Assembly (NCBI GenBank): GCA_030295235.1
Contig: AP026124.1
Span: forward strand, 2,170,001-2,234,000
From: Fistulifera solaris
Taxonomy: Eukaryota; Bacillariophyta; Bacillariophyceae; Naviculales; Stauroneidaceae
DNA: 64,000 nucleotides
Direction: 5' to 3'
The notes below the pieces were generated by a model. It did not search any database, had not been told where the DNA came from, and saw only the letters and a program-made list of their open reading frames with translations. This document shows, in pieces, positions 20,553-31,242 of this stretch. The position numbers were made by a program, and so were the translations under genes. Each line of letters opens with the position of its first letter. Position 1 is the stretch's first letter.

Positions 20553-22931
20553 TCAGCCGCCATTGTTCTCAGGCCCAGCATGGTTTGACATGTTCAACGG
20601 TTGTATTATTTCGTTGTTCCCTTCAATTGCTTGGGAGAAAGGAGAATGTATCAAAGCGTGCAAAGAAGGCGAAACAGCGAACGACACATCATTGGTTGAG
20701 GCTGCCATGATTCCATTCCTGGCAGCATAGTTGCTCTGCATGCCTGCTCCCTCAGCTTGGTAGTTTTGGACCGCGTTTGACTGGAGCATGAGATACTGCG
20801 ATGGCACTTTTGCTGCTTCATGTGTTGTGTCGAGGGCGATGCCCGGGATTCGTTCAGATGTTGAAAACTATTCATTTGCGTCTCTTGACTTCGCATTTTA
20901 GCGCTCTTATCATTCGAATTGAAATCGTACGTGTTTGTCGTGACGTTATGCATACTATCTTGGCGAGACAATTGCATGAAGTCCCTGCAGATCATGGAAG
21001 CCAACGACTCTTCTGCGTGACCCGATTGTTTGTATTGACTATACAGAGACAATGCCCTATCAAGCAACTCATTTTCTCGCTCTGTCCGATTTGGTTTTAG
21101 CAGCAAAAGTCGAAGGGAAGTAAAACCTGGGAGTAGCCCTGCAAGTGGCGAGTTTTTATCGTCAGGCATTTGATTACTAATCAGATCCGCCAATTCGCGC
21201 ACATGAGAACCGCCTTCATAGTCTTCACCCATCGAATCATGTGAAGATACCAATCCAACGTCAACAACCAATTTCCACTTTGGGGAAGGCATCAGCTGTT
21301 CGTAAAGCAGTACGTGAGACAACAAGTGGACGGTAAAATCAATCAAAAGTCAAAATCATAATTACCTTTGCCAATTCCTCGGAGAGTCGCGAAACTATCA
21401 ATTCATCCTTTACGCGGTCCAATAGCGAATAAAATACAATGACAACCCGTCCCACGTTAGGACTTGGCACAGGAACTCCCAAAACAGTTTGTATCCCCCA
21501 TTGAACGGCGCCACCTTTTCTTTCGAACTGCCCCGACGGCGCGCTTTGGATACCTTGTTCCCACGAAGATACTCCGGTCAAATATACCCTTCCGGGCAGC
21601 CCGCAACCAACGTCAAACGAGAATTTTTGACTATATTCGCCGAATGAAATCAAGTCAAATTGACTTTCGCCAGACAATGGGACGGGCGATGATTCTCCTG
21701 GAGGGACATGGTAGTCCGCGGTGCCGCATCCGGCAAAACACAACCGGCATTTGCCCCCGCTCTCATCATCCGGCGTTTGCGAAACAAACGATGGCACCCA
21801 AATATCCACATGCTCAAATGGAATATTCGTCCGTTGCATATAATCGACTACTTTACCAATGAATGGAGACGAGAAGTGTCGCGGAGGTTTGATTTTAGAC
21901 GCACATAATCGTGGCTTCCTTCTCTTGTACCCGTCCGTGTCACTGTCGGAAACATTACTCGAAACCGAAGCACTCGGATCAATTTTCACTCCGGACGTTT
22001 TGTGAGGATCAATAAAAACTCCAATGGATGGATTGATGGCGTCTTCGCGCAAGGCCTGCCCCATCATGACTTTTCGTCTCGCGATGCGCGCGGCATTTTT
22101 GTGTCGCGTGTTGCGACGATCGAGTTCCTCGGCACTGTGCAACCATTCGTTGGCATCTATGACATGCCCAATATTGACGCAATAAGCACTAAATGCTTCT
22201 CTCCATTCCTTTTGCATGTGAAACCGGATTTCGGAGCGTTCCATGTTGCACGATATCGAAGCATAAAATTCTGTTTCTAATACGGAAAATTCGCGGGCAT
22301 CCTCGTCCCGTAAAATATACCCCAGTGATCGTTTGTATTGTTTTGACGAAAGCTTGGCGTTTTTCATTTTCTTGGTCAGTCGGGATTGTTTGCTCTTGAG
22401 CATATTCGCTAGAAAATCATTCAATTTGATACCATCGGGAATCGGTAAAGCCCCCTGCTCAAAGTGCTCGACGAGCTTGTCGCAGTATGCCGTTTCTTCG
22501 GGCGTCCATCGTCCGATCCGAAGTTCCGACCCATCGGCTTCCATCGAGCTAAGACGAGAGATGGTGGCATTTTTCCGTTTCTTGCCCCTCTTATCGGAGA
22601 GCGCACTATTCGCTGCCTCGGCTTGGGCTTGATCAATTTCCGCAAACGTCATGGGCAATAATAAAATCGATCGGGCGGGCTTGAAACAAAGAGGACACGA
22701 AAGAAACGGTCTTCCTTCGGTTAAAGCGAAACATCGCTAGAAAAGTATCAAGTGAGTTTTTTTTTCTTGGCTGGCAGCACAAGTTTCCGCAGATCGACGC
22801 ACCGTATGAAAACAACAACCACAATCGAGCACTTTCAAATCACATCCTCCAATCGAGCATCGTTTACAACAACAGCAACTTTGACCCAATGGAGCTTGAC
22901 TACAAACAGGAACGGAGCAATTTGTCGTCAT
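20553..22931 (-). CDS. Cys-rich/GAF-like putative regulator, copy B
   Basis: Three exons: 22931-22803, 22736-21366, 21295-20553 (introns 66 and 70 bp). Both introns sit at exactly the same protein positions as in copy A. The same modules are present: CCCCKRCSIGGCDLKV plus DCGCCFHTRC across the splice, LKSKQSRLTKKMKNAKLS, FGEYSQKFSFDVGCGLPGRV, VQWGIQTVLGVPVPSPNVGR and LMPSPKWKLVVDVG. About 700 aa. The last exon changes frame at the T4 run 20808-20811: one extra base turns HMKQQK into a natural tail (VPSQYLMLQSNAVQNYQ) ending at 20553. Left unrepaired, the frame runs on to 20651. The central domain is strongly conserved against copy A and both tails are diverged. Confidence 0.83.
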
Positions 22932-23430
22932 TATTTTGGATTATGCGATAGGAGAAGGGTTCATGGACGCTACAAAGTCGTTTCTGAAATGTTGGTGTTG
23001 CCCCTCTGTTCAAAAAATCATCGTGGTATGGCGGCGCGTCGTGATGATATAAAAACACAGCTGAATGTGTTCGCTTCTATTATTTTTGTCGTCGCGCTGG
23101 TGGTGGCGGACGAAAAGCTGCTTCTTTTCAGTTCGGTATAAAACGGTACCAATCCCAAAGAACTATGGTATAGATTGTACATCAGTGCCGCTACGACAGC
23201 TTATTTCACTAAGAAGTGCAGGAGTGGTAGAGAGTATGTTTCGCACATAAAACAATCGAGTACCGTACTGGATTTATGGAGGCTGTACAGGCCAAAGCAA
23301 CGCAAAAACAAATCGACCATGACGGTCGCAATGACAAACACCTGTCTGCAGCGCACAAAATTCCATAGGCTATTTAGTCTAGCACTGCAACATTAATCTA
23401 CAAAACCTAATACGTTTCGCATCGCCCAAC
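22932..23430. other. Divergent intergenic region
   Basis: About 500 bp between regulator copy B (minus) and the VMA12-like gene (plus); presumed bidirectional promoter. No gene recognised. Confidence 0.4.
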
Positions 23431-24284
23431 ATGGCACTGAAATCAAAAGAACACGCAGCAATCCATTATCGAAAGAGATTGGAAGGTGTCAAACCGACTC
23501 CGGAATTGCTCGAACTGCTGGAGCTTTCTTTGCAAAAATCGCCGCCAGACGTTCGATGGAAGGAAACGGATCAATGGATAACGATTCCGCTCCTTCGACT
23601 CATGCAACAAGTGCTGGAACCGCACGATTGTGAACGTTTGGAAAAAGCCTTGCAGCAAACCTCGTTGGTGTTTACTCCGAAACCCCGCCGGTGGCGTTAA
23701 CGAAAGAACAAGAAGAATACCGAAAGCGAATCGAACGACTGGCGTTAAAGCATGAGGAACGAAGATACACCGAATTGACTTCGAACGTCAACAAGGCCCC
23801 CGAAAAGGACGATGTGACCACCCGTTCTATGACGTACGCCGCTTCGGTGGGTTTGAATATGGTCATTGCACCCTTGTCATTTGGCTGTTTCATGTACTTT
23901 TTCGCGGGAGGTTTATTGGATTACTTTCTAGAAAGCGATGGTTCGTCTTCCAAGTCGGATATGAAGCGTGTGATCATCGGTGTCGTTTCAGGAGTAATCA
24001 TGCTCTTTATCGAAATGTTGTTGTTCGTGATTCGAACCCATGAAATGGACGAGGCAATGCGCAAGAAATCCAAACGCGCACCCCAAACGCAAGTTCCCTT
24101 TAGCCAGTATACGTCCGAGACGAAAAAAACGTTTGTTGAAGAGAAAAAAGTCGAGATAGTTGTTCAACCTTTCTTTCTAATTAAGCCTCTCTTACCATCA
24201 ATACTTCATTGCTTTGATATCACCCATTTGGAAGAACTCCACGCGTTGCTCCTCGTTCATGCTATCGTCATCATCATCATCTAG
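23431..24284 (+). CDS. VMA12/TMEM199-like V-ATPase assembly factor
   Basis: Two frames join into one protein. 23431-23700 encodes a soluble N-terminus (LEKALQQTSLVFTPKP). 23691 onward gives ALTKEQEEYRKRIERLALKH, RRYTELTSNV and two membrane spans (LNMVIAPLSFGCFMYFFAGG and the IIGVVSGVIMLFIEMLLFVI region). One extra C in the C4 run at 23683-23686 restores TPKPPPVALTKEQEEY. The LTKEQEE...YTELTSNV block plus two C-terminal helices is the Vma12 family pattern; these are ER proteins that assemble the V-ATPase V0 sector. The C-terminus runs to 24284 and overlaps the convergent POLE2. A shift in the A6 run near 24143 would instead end it at EEKKSR*, a few bases on, which removes the overlap. Confidence 0.75.
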
Positions 24285-25910
24285 ACTTTTACGATTCAAA
24301 CTGGGGCGATACACAGCGTAACTGTCGCTGTGGGCTAGAGACCCCGGATGAACCACGTCCACGTTCCCGTACACTTCCTCAAAACGCTCACAATCACTTC
24401 CCCCCAACACCAGCGTATCCGGGAGTGGATACAGTTGCAACGCGTGATCGTAATTCCAGAAGATTGGCACGCCGGCGACCGGACACAAGTGTCCTTGGTC
24501 CAGAATAGTTTTGACCATGCGACAATGAGGTAAACGCATTCGTTCATTCGTTTCGTCGTCCATCTCGGAGGGCAAGCGGAGTTGACGTTGCTGCAACAAG
24601 TGCAGGATGTTATGGTTGAATATCACCATTTCACGTCCGCCCCATCGAATGCGACAGGGATTGCTGGTGCAATGCAAATTGCGAATGCGGTGTGGCGGAG
24701 GTTTCAAGGGTTGGAGCGGCAGTACATTGGAAAAGGCCACATCACCCGGACCGGGGACGACACAAAAATGAGACGACCGCGCTAGAAGAGGAAACTTTTC
24801 GATAAGTGCCACCAGATCCAGTAGCGCCTGCTTGGTACCGGACAGTCCCGTTGTGGAGAAATTGCCCATCAATACGAACATGGGATAGTTCGTGGTCGAC
24901 TGGTTCTCAAAGGTAGTGAAGATGCTCTCCAAATGAAGCAATACATTCGGTCGATCCAATTCGACATCCGATAGAATCACAAAATCACCAAAAGCCGCTG
25001 GGTTGGACGACAACTGGCGATAAAAGGATGCGAAACCTGTTTGCGGATCGCCGCGAGGGATTCCTTTCGTTCCTCCAACAACGGATGTCCCAAACGGTGC
25101 ACAATGAGAGTATCCTGATGAAACGTCCCTTCCACGAGCAAGATGCAATGTTCTGTAACATAAAATTCATCCACCACGGATGCCTGTTGCAACGATAAAG
25201 GAACTTGTCCGGTCGGATCTTCCAAATAATATCGTCCTTCTTCTACCTGCACCAAAACGCCCAACAACAGAACAGCCGAGGTCGATGCTTTGCCGAGCAG
25301 ACTTTCAATGGGCGTCAATTTGGCCTGCGCATGATTGTGAAGCAAATCTGTCGGACGAAAGAGTTCATGACGCAGAATTCGTTGTTGTGCGAGATAATAT
25401 CTTCGTTCCAGCATGTTTGTCTAAGAATCGCACTAAAATGTCAGGTACTGCGGTCGTAATAAGTATGCGTTTTCTCTTATAGCACAGAAAGAGTCGTACC
25501 TTATCTTCTGCTTCGCCAAATAACGACCAGCGCGACTCTTCGACTTGAAACTGTTTTCGGGTCGGTCGATAGACCAGTCGGGGCGTCCGGAACGCACTAA
25601 TTACCTCGAGATCCGGAAACGGATTTTTCACAGGAAGCATCTCTTGCCGTTCGTCTTTCATTAACGCATCGGCGACTTGTTTCCAAATGGGTTCTGTGAC
25701 CGTTGTATTTCTAGACATATGGCCGGCAATGAATTCGAACAGCGCCTCCAAATCGTCCTTGTCGCTGGTCTCACGGAACAGCGTTTCGATCCCCTCTAAT
25801 GCGACAGGATGCAGCATCCATCCACGCTGTTTCGCAGCACGAACAATGTGTCGTCGGTTCATCTTCTCTATAGTTGTGGTGCGTGCGTTGTTTTGTGATG
25901 AATGAGTCAA
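24198..25910 (-). CDS. POLE2: DNA polymerase epsilon subunit 2 (B subunit)
   Basis: Exon 1 25910-25500 and exon 2 25420-24198, 79-bp intron (GTACGA...TCTTAG), about 544 aa (human 527). Recognised blocks: YYLAQQRILRHELF (the family's ERYTILHQRTHRHELF), YYLEDPTGQVPL (OB-fold), FVILSDVELDRPNV, FVLMGNFSTTG, HFCVVPGPGDVAFSNVLP, CTSNPCRIRWGGREMVIFN, TILDQGHLCPV and NYDHALQLYPLPDTLVLG. The phosphoesterase-like domain lacks catalytic residues, as usual for B subunits. Exon 2 changes frame near 25040: one extra A in CAAACAGG restores AAIRKTGFASFYRQL. The start may be 25910 or the internal Met at 25862 (MNRRHIVRAAKQRGW), which aligns better with the family N-terminus. Confidence 0.92.
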
Positions 25911-26263
25911 ATGAAACTAACCATTGCACTTTTTTTTTTTGTTGGAAGCGCAATGCGTCCCTTTGATAGTTTGTGTCGTTCGAGCGCGCAAATTGCCACC
26001 AAGGTGGGCCCGGCGCGCCGTTGAAACGCCAGCGTGATACACTGTCGCATCGATGCTTGATTGTTCGATTTGAGTACCATATACTCTACGTAGAACGTAG
26101 AAGATACCGTGTTTTCCTCGAAACGGAAGCTTAGTGTACAAGTTCGGATTTGAAAACAGAACGAAGAAACGCACGCGACGACTTATTTTTTCTCTTCTAT
26201 TCACGCACCCTGTGGGAAGGTGAGCAGCAAGAATATTCATTTCAATGTAATTCGATAAGCACA
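25911..26263. other. Divergent promoter region POLE2 / 2H protein
   Basis: 353 bp between opposed starts. It contains a T11 tract (25930-25940) just upstream of POLE2 and a near-palindromic CTACGTAGAACGTAG. No gene. Confidence 0.4.
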
Positions 26264-27661
26264 ATGGACGTATCCAAACAACGCGTGTATGTTGCAGCAT
26301 CCATCGGTATCGTTTCTATATTATTGACAGCCTGGACCGCGCAGCGACGACGTCATCGCGCCGTCCAAACCGACAAACAACTCGAGACGTTACCGTCGGT
26401 GATTGAACAATTCCAGTCGTTGCGACTCAATTACGATGCCACCATCGAAGAAGCCAACAAGAAACGGACGGCGAATTATTACGAAAAAGCCCGGGATGCA
26501 CACCTGTACGATCTTGTGGTCGGCGTCCGATCGTATTCGCGTTTACTGCAACAACGCGAGAAGACCTTACAGAAAATTTATCAATATTATCACGGCAAGA
26601 CCAAATCCCATCGTACGATCATTGTCATGTGCGATGAAAGTACGCAAAGCATATTAGAAGAAGCCCGATCGAACATTTTGGCGCCATTGCAGTATCAGCA
26701 CGACAAGACGACACACGGGGTTTGGATTCCGGCGCCGAATGTCATCCCGGCCGAACATTTGCACGTATCGGTTGCCATTCCCTGGTGGTGGCATACGATG
26801 AAAAATGGCAATCAGGAATTGTCGCAGCAATTGGTGGCGCGATTTCGACAAGCTTTAGTAGTGAATATGCATCATGCGTTTCAAATTGAGTTGGAACGAA
26901 TTGTTTTATTGGGAGGAAGTACGCTGGTCGCGTTGTGGCGTTGCGTTGGAGAACGCACGACACAAGGTGGACATACAATTTACGATCGACACGGGGCTAC
27001 TCTGGATCCCTTTGTGGCGCTGCGGCGTGATATTGTTCGTTGCTTTGCGACCGAGGACCTCTTTCAGCCTCTCACGTACCATAGTACTCAAACAGCGCCT
27101 CCAGGTGAAACGGCAACTGAAGTTTCTTCTCCACTGAGGCCTCACCGACGCAGTAACACCATGGGCTCCTTGAATGTGACATCACCGGAACGAAGTTATA
27201 CCAAAGTGGCTCCGCCGCCCCGCCGACTTGTTCGCAGCAACACTATTGAACTCAAAACTCCAGGACTGGGCGAACACGACGGCTTTATACACACAACGCT
27301 AGCTCGATTGCCGCTCGACTGCCTTAGCATGACCGACGTGGAGTTGGGCCCCATTCATCGACTTTGTCGAGAAGCTACCGCAACGTATTGCGGTCACCGC
27401 ATGGTGGTCGATCGTTATCGCTTTTTGGAGACCATCGGAGCCGGTGGCGAATCGGATCCATGTGTCGATCCCATTTTTGATGAAACAATCATGGCTCCGA
27501 CGAGAGTATTGATGAACGGAGGACAAGCTTCGGAGGTAGACCTTCATGCGAGTAAGAAAGTGGAATCCAGTGCCACTATCGGGGCGATTCAGAAAATGAA
27601 ACAACGGCCTCGAGCGGATAGTCTATTTGAACTGAATGAGGAGAAGAAGTCTTGTATATAA
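26264..27661 (+). CDS. Membrane-anchored 2H-phosphoesterase-like protein
   Basis: 465 aa from ATG 26264; an upstream in-frame start at 26150 is less likely. One N-terminal membrane span (VYVAASIGIVSILLTAW), then a basic RRRRH-type stop. Two H-x-S/T-x-hydrophobic motifs, EHLHVSVAIPWWW (about 164) and GFIHTTLARLPL (about 345), are spaced as the paired catalytic histidines of 2H (LigT-like) phosphodiesterases. A Ser/Arg-rich insert of about 80 residues with repeated RRSNT / VRSNT motifs lies between them, possibly phosphorylated. The 2H fold acts on cyclic phosphates or 2'-5' linkages; the substrate here is unknown. Confidence 0.7.
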   Translation: MDVSKQRVYVAASIGIVSILLTAWTAQRRRHRAVQTDKQLETLPSVIEQFQSLRLNYDATIEEANKKRTANYYEKARDAHLYDLVVGVRSYSRLLQQREKTLQKIYQYYHGKTKSHRTIIVMCDESTQSILEEARSNILAPLQYQHDKTTHGVWIPAPNVIPAEHLHVSVAIPWWWHTMKNGNQELSQQLVARFRQALVVNMHHAFQIELERIVLLGGSTLVALWRCVGERTTQGGHTIYDRHGATLDPFVALRRDIVRCFATEDLFQPLTYHSTQTAPPGETATEVSSPLRPHRRSNTMGSLNVTSPERSYTKVAPPPRRLVRSNTIELKTPGLGEHDGFIHTTLARLPLDCLSMTDVELGPIHRLCREATATYCGHRMVVDRYRFLETIGAGGESDPCVDPIFDETIMAPTRVLMNGGQASEVDLHASKKVESSATIGAIQKMKQRPRADSLFELNEEKKSCI

Positions 27662-28111
27662 AAAATAATAGCCAAATCTAGGTTTTGTGAAGGACTGGTC
27701 CCGATTCGTCTTGCATTGGAGGAACACACTTGATACGTCGCCCGTTGCACGAAAATGTTCTTCGATCTTACTGGAACGTCAAGGGTAGCGACGAGAAAGT
27801 TGCAGCCACTCTTTTGTCAGTCGGTCGGAAAGTACAAGGGTTATTCTAAGCACGATTTCGTGATACACGTCGATGTCTTGGTTGCACTTCACCAGTGACT
27901 GTGGATTGTAGTGTTGAAGAGTTACCAGCCAAACCGTCCATCTGTCATTTGTCGTAACTTCTCGAGAAAAAAGAATCTTTTTTCTGCACCTCCCCAACGA
28001 CATTTCTTTTCGGCCGATGAGAAAACCGCACCCTTCATTCATTTGCATGTGTCGTTCGAAGCATCTCCTTCCAGTGTTCGGCGATCTTCGGAATCATTAT
28101 TACTTGTCTCA
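27662..28111. other. Intergenic region before the cyclin
   Basis: 450 bp between two plus-strand genes: 3' flank plus cyclin promoter. No gene recognised. Confidence 0.4.
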
Positions 28112-29160
28112 ATGACGAAGAGAGAATACCATCGCGAGCGCCTCTGCGTCTTGCTGGAGAAAGAAATGAGCGCAGCGTATCGCTGCGTCGATTATCTCAG
28201 CTTTTGGGAAAATGTCGGTTTCTGTCCGGTCGACATTGCGAACGAGACAGTGGCTCCCTATCGAAAGATGCTGACGCGCATCGATCGTCGACGTATCGGC
28301 GAGTGGTTCTTTGGAGGTACGTTTATATCGTGCAGCAGGCTGAGAGCAGTCGACGAGAGCTTGTTTTCTCGAGCGCCACCAGGGACGTTCCTGTTAAATG
28401 CAATTTTATTCTTTCTTCACTTCTTCCTTCTCTCACTCTTCTTTATAATAAAGCAACGGATTTTCTCGACATCCCTCGATACGTAGCATCCCTGGCAATG
28501 AAGTATTTCGATACAGTTCTGACACGACGATACTACGACCAGCCCTCCCGCCGCGGGACGAGCCCTTCTCAAGATGAATTACAGCTCCTTGCCGTCACTT
28601 CCTTTTATCTAGCGATTAAACTATCTTGGAGTAATCACGGATGGAATGCCGAGCGCATGTGCAAACTTGCGGGAAACGCTTTTCTACCCCATGTTCTGTT
28701 GCTGGAAGAACGAGTCGTCCTGGATACACTCGAGTGGCGTATGCATCCGCCACAGGCCAACGACTTCTTTCATACCTTGGTCGGTATCTCATCGAATGAT
28801 AGTGTCAGCAATTCACAGAAACAACAGGTGGAGCAGCAAGCTTACTACATGATGGAGCTGGCCGTGTTGGATTACTATTTTGTCGAAAAGGCGATCCCAC
28901 CTTCGTACATTGCCATGGCGGCGCTATCGAATGCAATCGTCATGACCAGCAGCTACGAACATTACAGTGAACCGTTCTTTGCGGTGGTGGGAGCGATTCA
29001 CGTCGTGATGGATCAGACGCGCTACCATATGTGTTGCAAGCGTTTGTGGGATTTGTACAATTCCAGCAGCAAGTCTGCCACACCAAAGTTGACGGGAAAT
29101 CCGCGCACGTCTTCTCCGGCGAGTGTCACGCACGCGTGGAGCAGCGTTTCGAGTCCCTAG
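28112..29160 (+). CDS. Diatom-type cyclin
   Basis: Exons 28112-28316 and 28454-29160 (137-bp intron, phase 1), 303 aa. The N-terminal cyclin fold begins with LLEKEMSAAYRCVDYL, then RIGEWFFG-ATDFLDIPRYV across the splice, ASLAMKYFDTVL, LAVTSFYLAIKLSW and LEERVVLDTLEWRM. The second fold holds YYMMELAVLDYYF and PPSYIAMAALSNAI. The short N-terminus starting with a Cys-Val-Asp-Tyr-Leu block resembles the expanded diatom-specific cyclin group. A regulatory partner of a CDK is expected; timing and partner cannot be read from the sequence. No destruction box was seen. Confidence 0.85.
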
Positions 29161-30046
29161 ATGTGCCTTTTATTGTTTTCTTCCGTTGTTTCCTACACGT
29201 GTACAGTTCAACCAGTTTGTAATCGGCTACGTATTCAAAATATTAGTGGTTTTCGCTTGTCTTGGTGCCTCCGTGGTGACTTTACATATCGAGCTGATAA
29301 ACCATTGAACGAGAGAATGGCTAGATGAGAATGTACATAAATGGGTGATGTAAAGTCTAGTTTTTGTTTTCCCTTTTGGCGTGCACGCCCCGACTCTAAT
29401 GACTGAACCTCGGTCATGGCAAACATCGAACCAAACTTCGGTGCTATGGTAGGGACTGCGTGGCAGTAGTTAGAAGTAGTAATTGAGTAATTGATGACTA
29501 TTGCTTAGAGAAGCTATATCGTATCAACAAATTCGCCACTGACGTATTAATTGGATAAGGACTTGTAAGTGACCGAACATAAAACTCACATATTGATTCC
29601 ATTCGGGTTGTAAGTCTTTGAGATGTTAGAGAATTGTTGTTTTCTTAGAGTTCTAATAGCTTTGGCTATATCGCTGCTTTAAAAATCCCTTTTTAGAAGG
29701 ACGAATGTTTTTTTGTAATGCGAGAGCGAACAATACACACATCACACATTATCGATAAGGTAGCAATGCTAACTCATGACTGAATTCCTGTCGTGGAAAT
29801 TTTCCGCTTACACTCAAAGGATATAGTCGCACTATTCGTGACAAAATATATCGTGACTCAAACTTATAGCAAACACGCGGATCTTTCCGCACATAGTAAT
29901 TATACTTCTTCATTTTTATTCCATGATTTTCTTTATTGCACTCACCAATTGTACGCTACCGACATCATGGTCTCCTTAAAAGGCGCCCTTACTTATTTTT
30001 TTCTACTGGTTTCTGATTACTAGTGCTATTTCTGCGGTTAGCGTTC
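29161..30046. other. Intergenic region, ~0.9 kb
   Basis: AT-rich and low in coding character on both strands. Short open frames (for example 29793-30023) show no family features. I see no RNA gene or repeat. Confidence 0.4.
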
Positions 30047-31139
30047 ATGCATCAAGCGATTCAGCGCATTTTTTCACCAACGACCAAGTTCAGTCGGATC
30101 TCACAGTCATCGATCCATATCCTCTTTAAGTCCTCGTTCGCAAAGGTACATTCATGAATATTACAATAGAAGGACTAATCAGAACTGTCCTACCAGGGCA
30201 AATCTTCCACCCCGTGGTGGTCAAGGGATCAATCAGGTCGTCCGAGTTGTCAGTGCAGTCACACAAATCCTCATCGAATGCGGCAATCTCGTGTTACCTC
30301 CTGCGGTTGCTATTACCCGGCTCGTCGTTCGCATCTACCGTGCTCTTCCGAAAGACGCCATTGTAGCACAAGTGGGGCTGGTCTATTGTTTCGCGGGCGG
30401 TTATTATCCGACTCTGTTTTCCTCCCTGCAAGCCGCTCAACAATACGGCTGGAATGTCATGGTCAACGCGATACAAGACTTGGCAGACGAAGCACTAGCG
30501 GTCATACAGGTCCTAGAAGACACACGTCAGCTGAGTGATGACGCCGAACAAGAAGAGCCGCTTTCGTTCCGTCAAACGACAGGAATTGTGTTTGCGACCG
30601 TCGATCCACGAAAGATCAATCAGGCGTCGGCGGCACTCTATACCACGTGGATGGGTGTGTCTTCGGTTCTTCAACGTGAATATGCTCGAGTGATTACCTT
30701 ATCTTTGACCATGGCAGACTATATAGAACGAGTGGCTGTTTCTCTGTTAGCACCACCGGCGTACTTGTGCGTGCCGGACGAGTTTCATCGATGGGTACCG
30801 GTAGTCATTGGGTGGGGCTGTAAGGCTTTGTCCATCAACATTGCGTGGCGACTGCAGCGTGTCATGACAGCAGCTACATCGGCGATAACGGGTGGCCTGT
30901 TATTTGCACGTGCCATCTCCAGGATGATATGGAGGCGGAAGTCTTCTCACGAGGGTAGCCATGCATCTACGGTTTTTGATGAAATAATTGGTTTTATTGT
31001 GGCTGGATTGGGTTTCTATACACAATTTGAGTCTCAATGGAGAAGTGGATTTTCCTTCCGCGTACCATTTCCTATCTCGCTTGTTACATGGCCGTTTGAT
31101 CTAGCCGAGAATTGGATCCAGTGGCAGATTACGAAGTAG
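30047..31139 (+). CDS. Multi-pass membrane protein, unknown, possible frame break
   Basis: The reliable part is 30291-31139 and its in-frame extension back to about 30150 (LPPRGGQGINQVVRVV, then QILIECGNLVLPPAVAITRL). Several hydrophobic helices are present (LVYCFAGGYYPTLFSSL, VVIGWGCKALSINIAW, EIIGFIVAGLGFY). A candidate start at 30047 reads MHQAIQRIFSPTTKFSR, basic and Ser-rich like a mitochondrial presequence, but it is one frame away. An extra base in GCAAAGG at 30141-30146 would join them. No family recognised. The domain looks like a conserved stramenopile membrane protein, but that is only an impression. Confidence 0.6.
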
Positions 31140-31242
31140 TAGTGTTGACGGGGACAGAGCTAAATCGCTTGAATAGCACCCTTAGTCTTGAAATGAATTC
31201 GTCTATCCAATGTTCTCCAGGCTTCTATCCGGCGCCTGTTTC

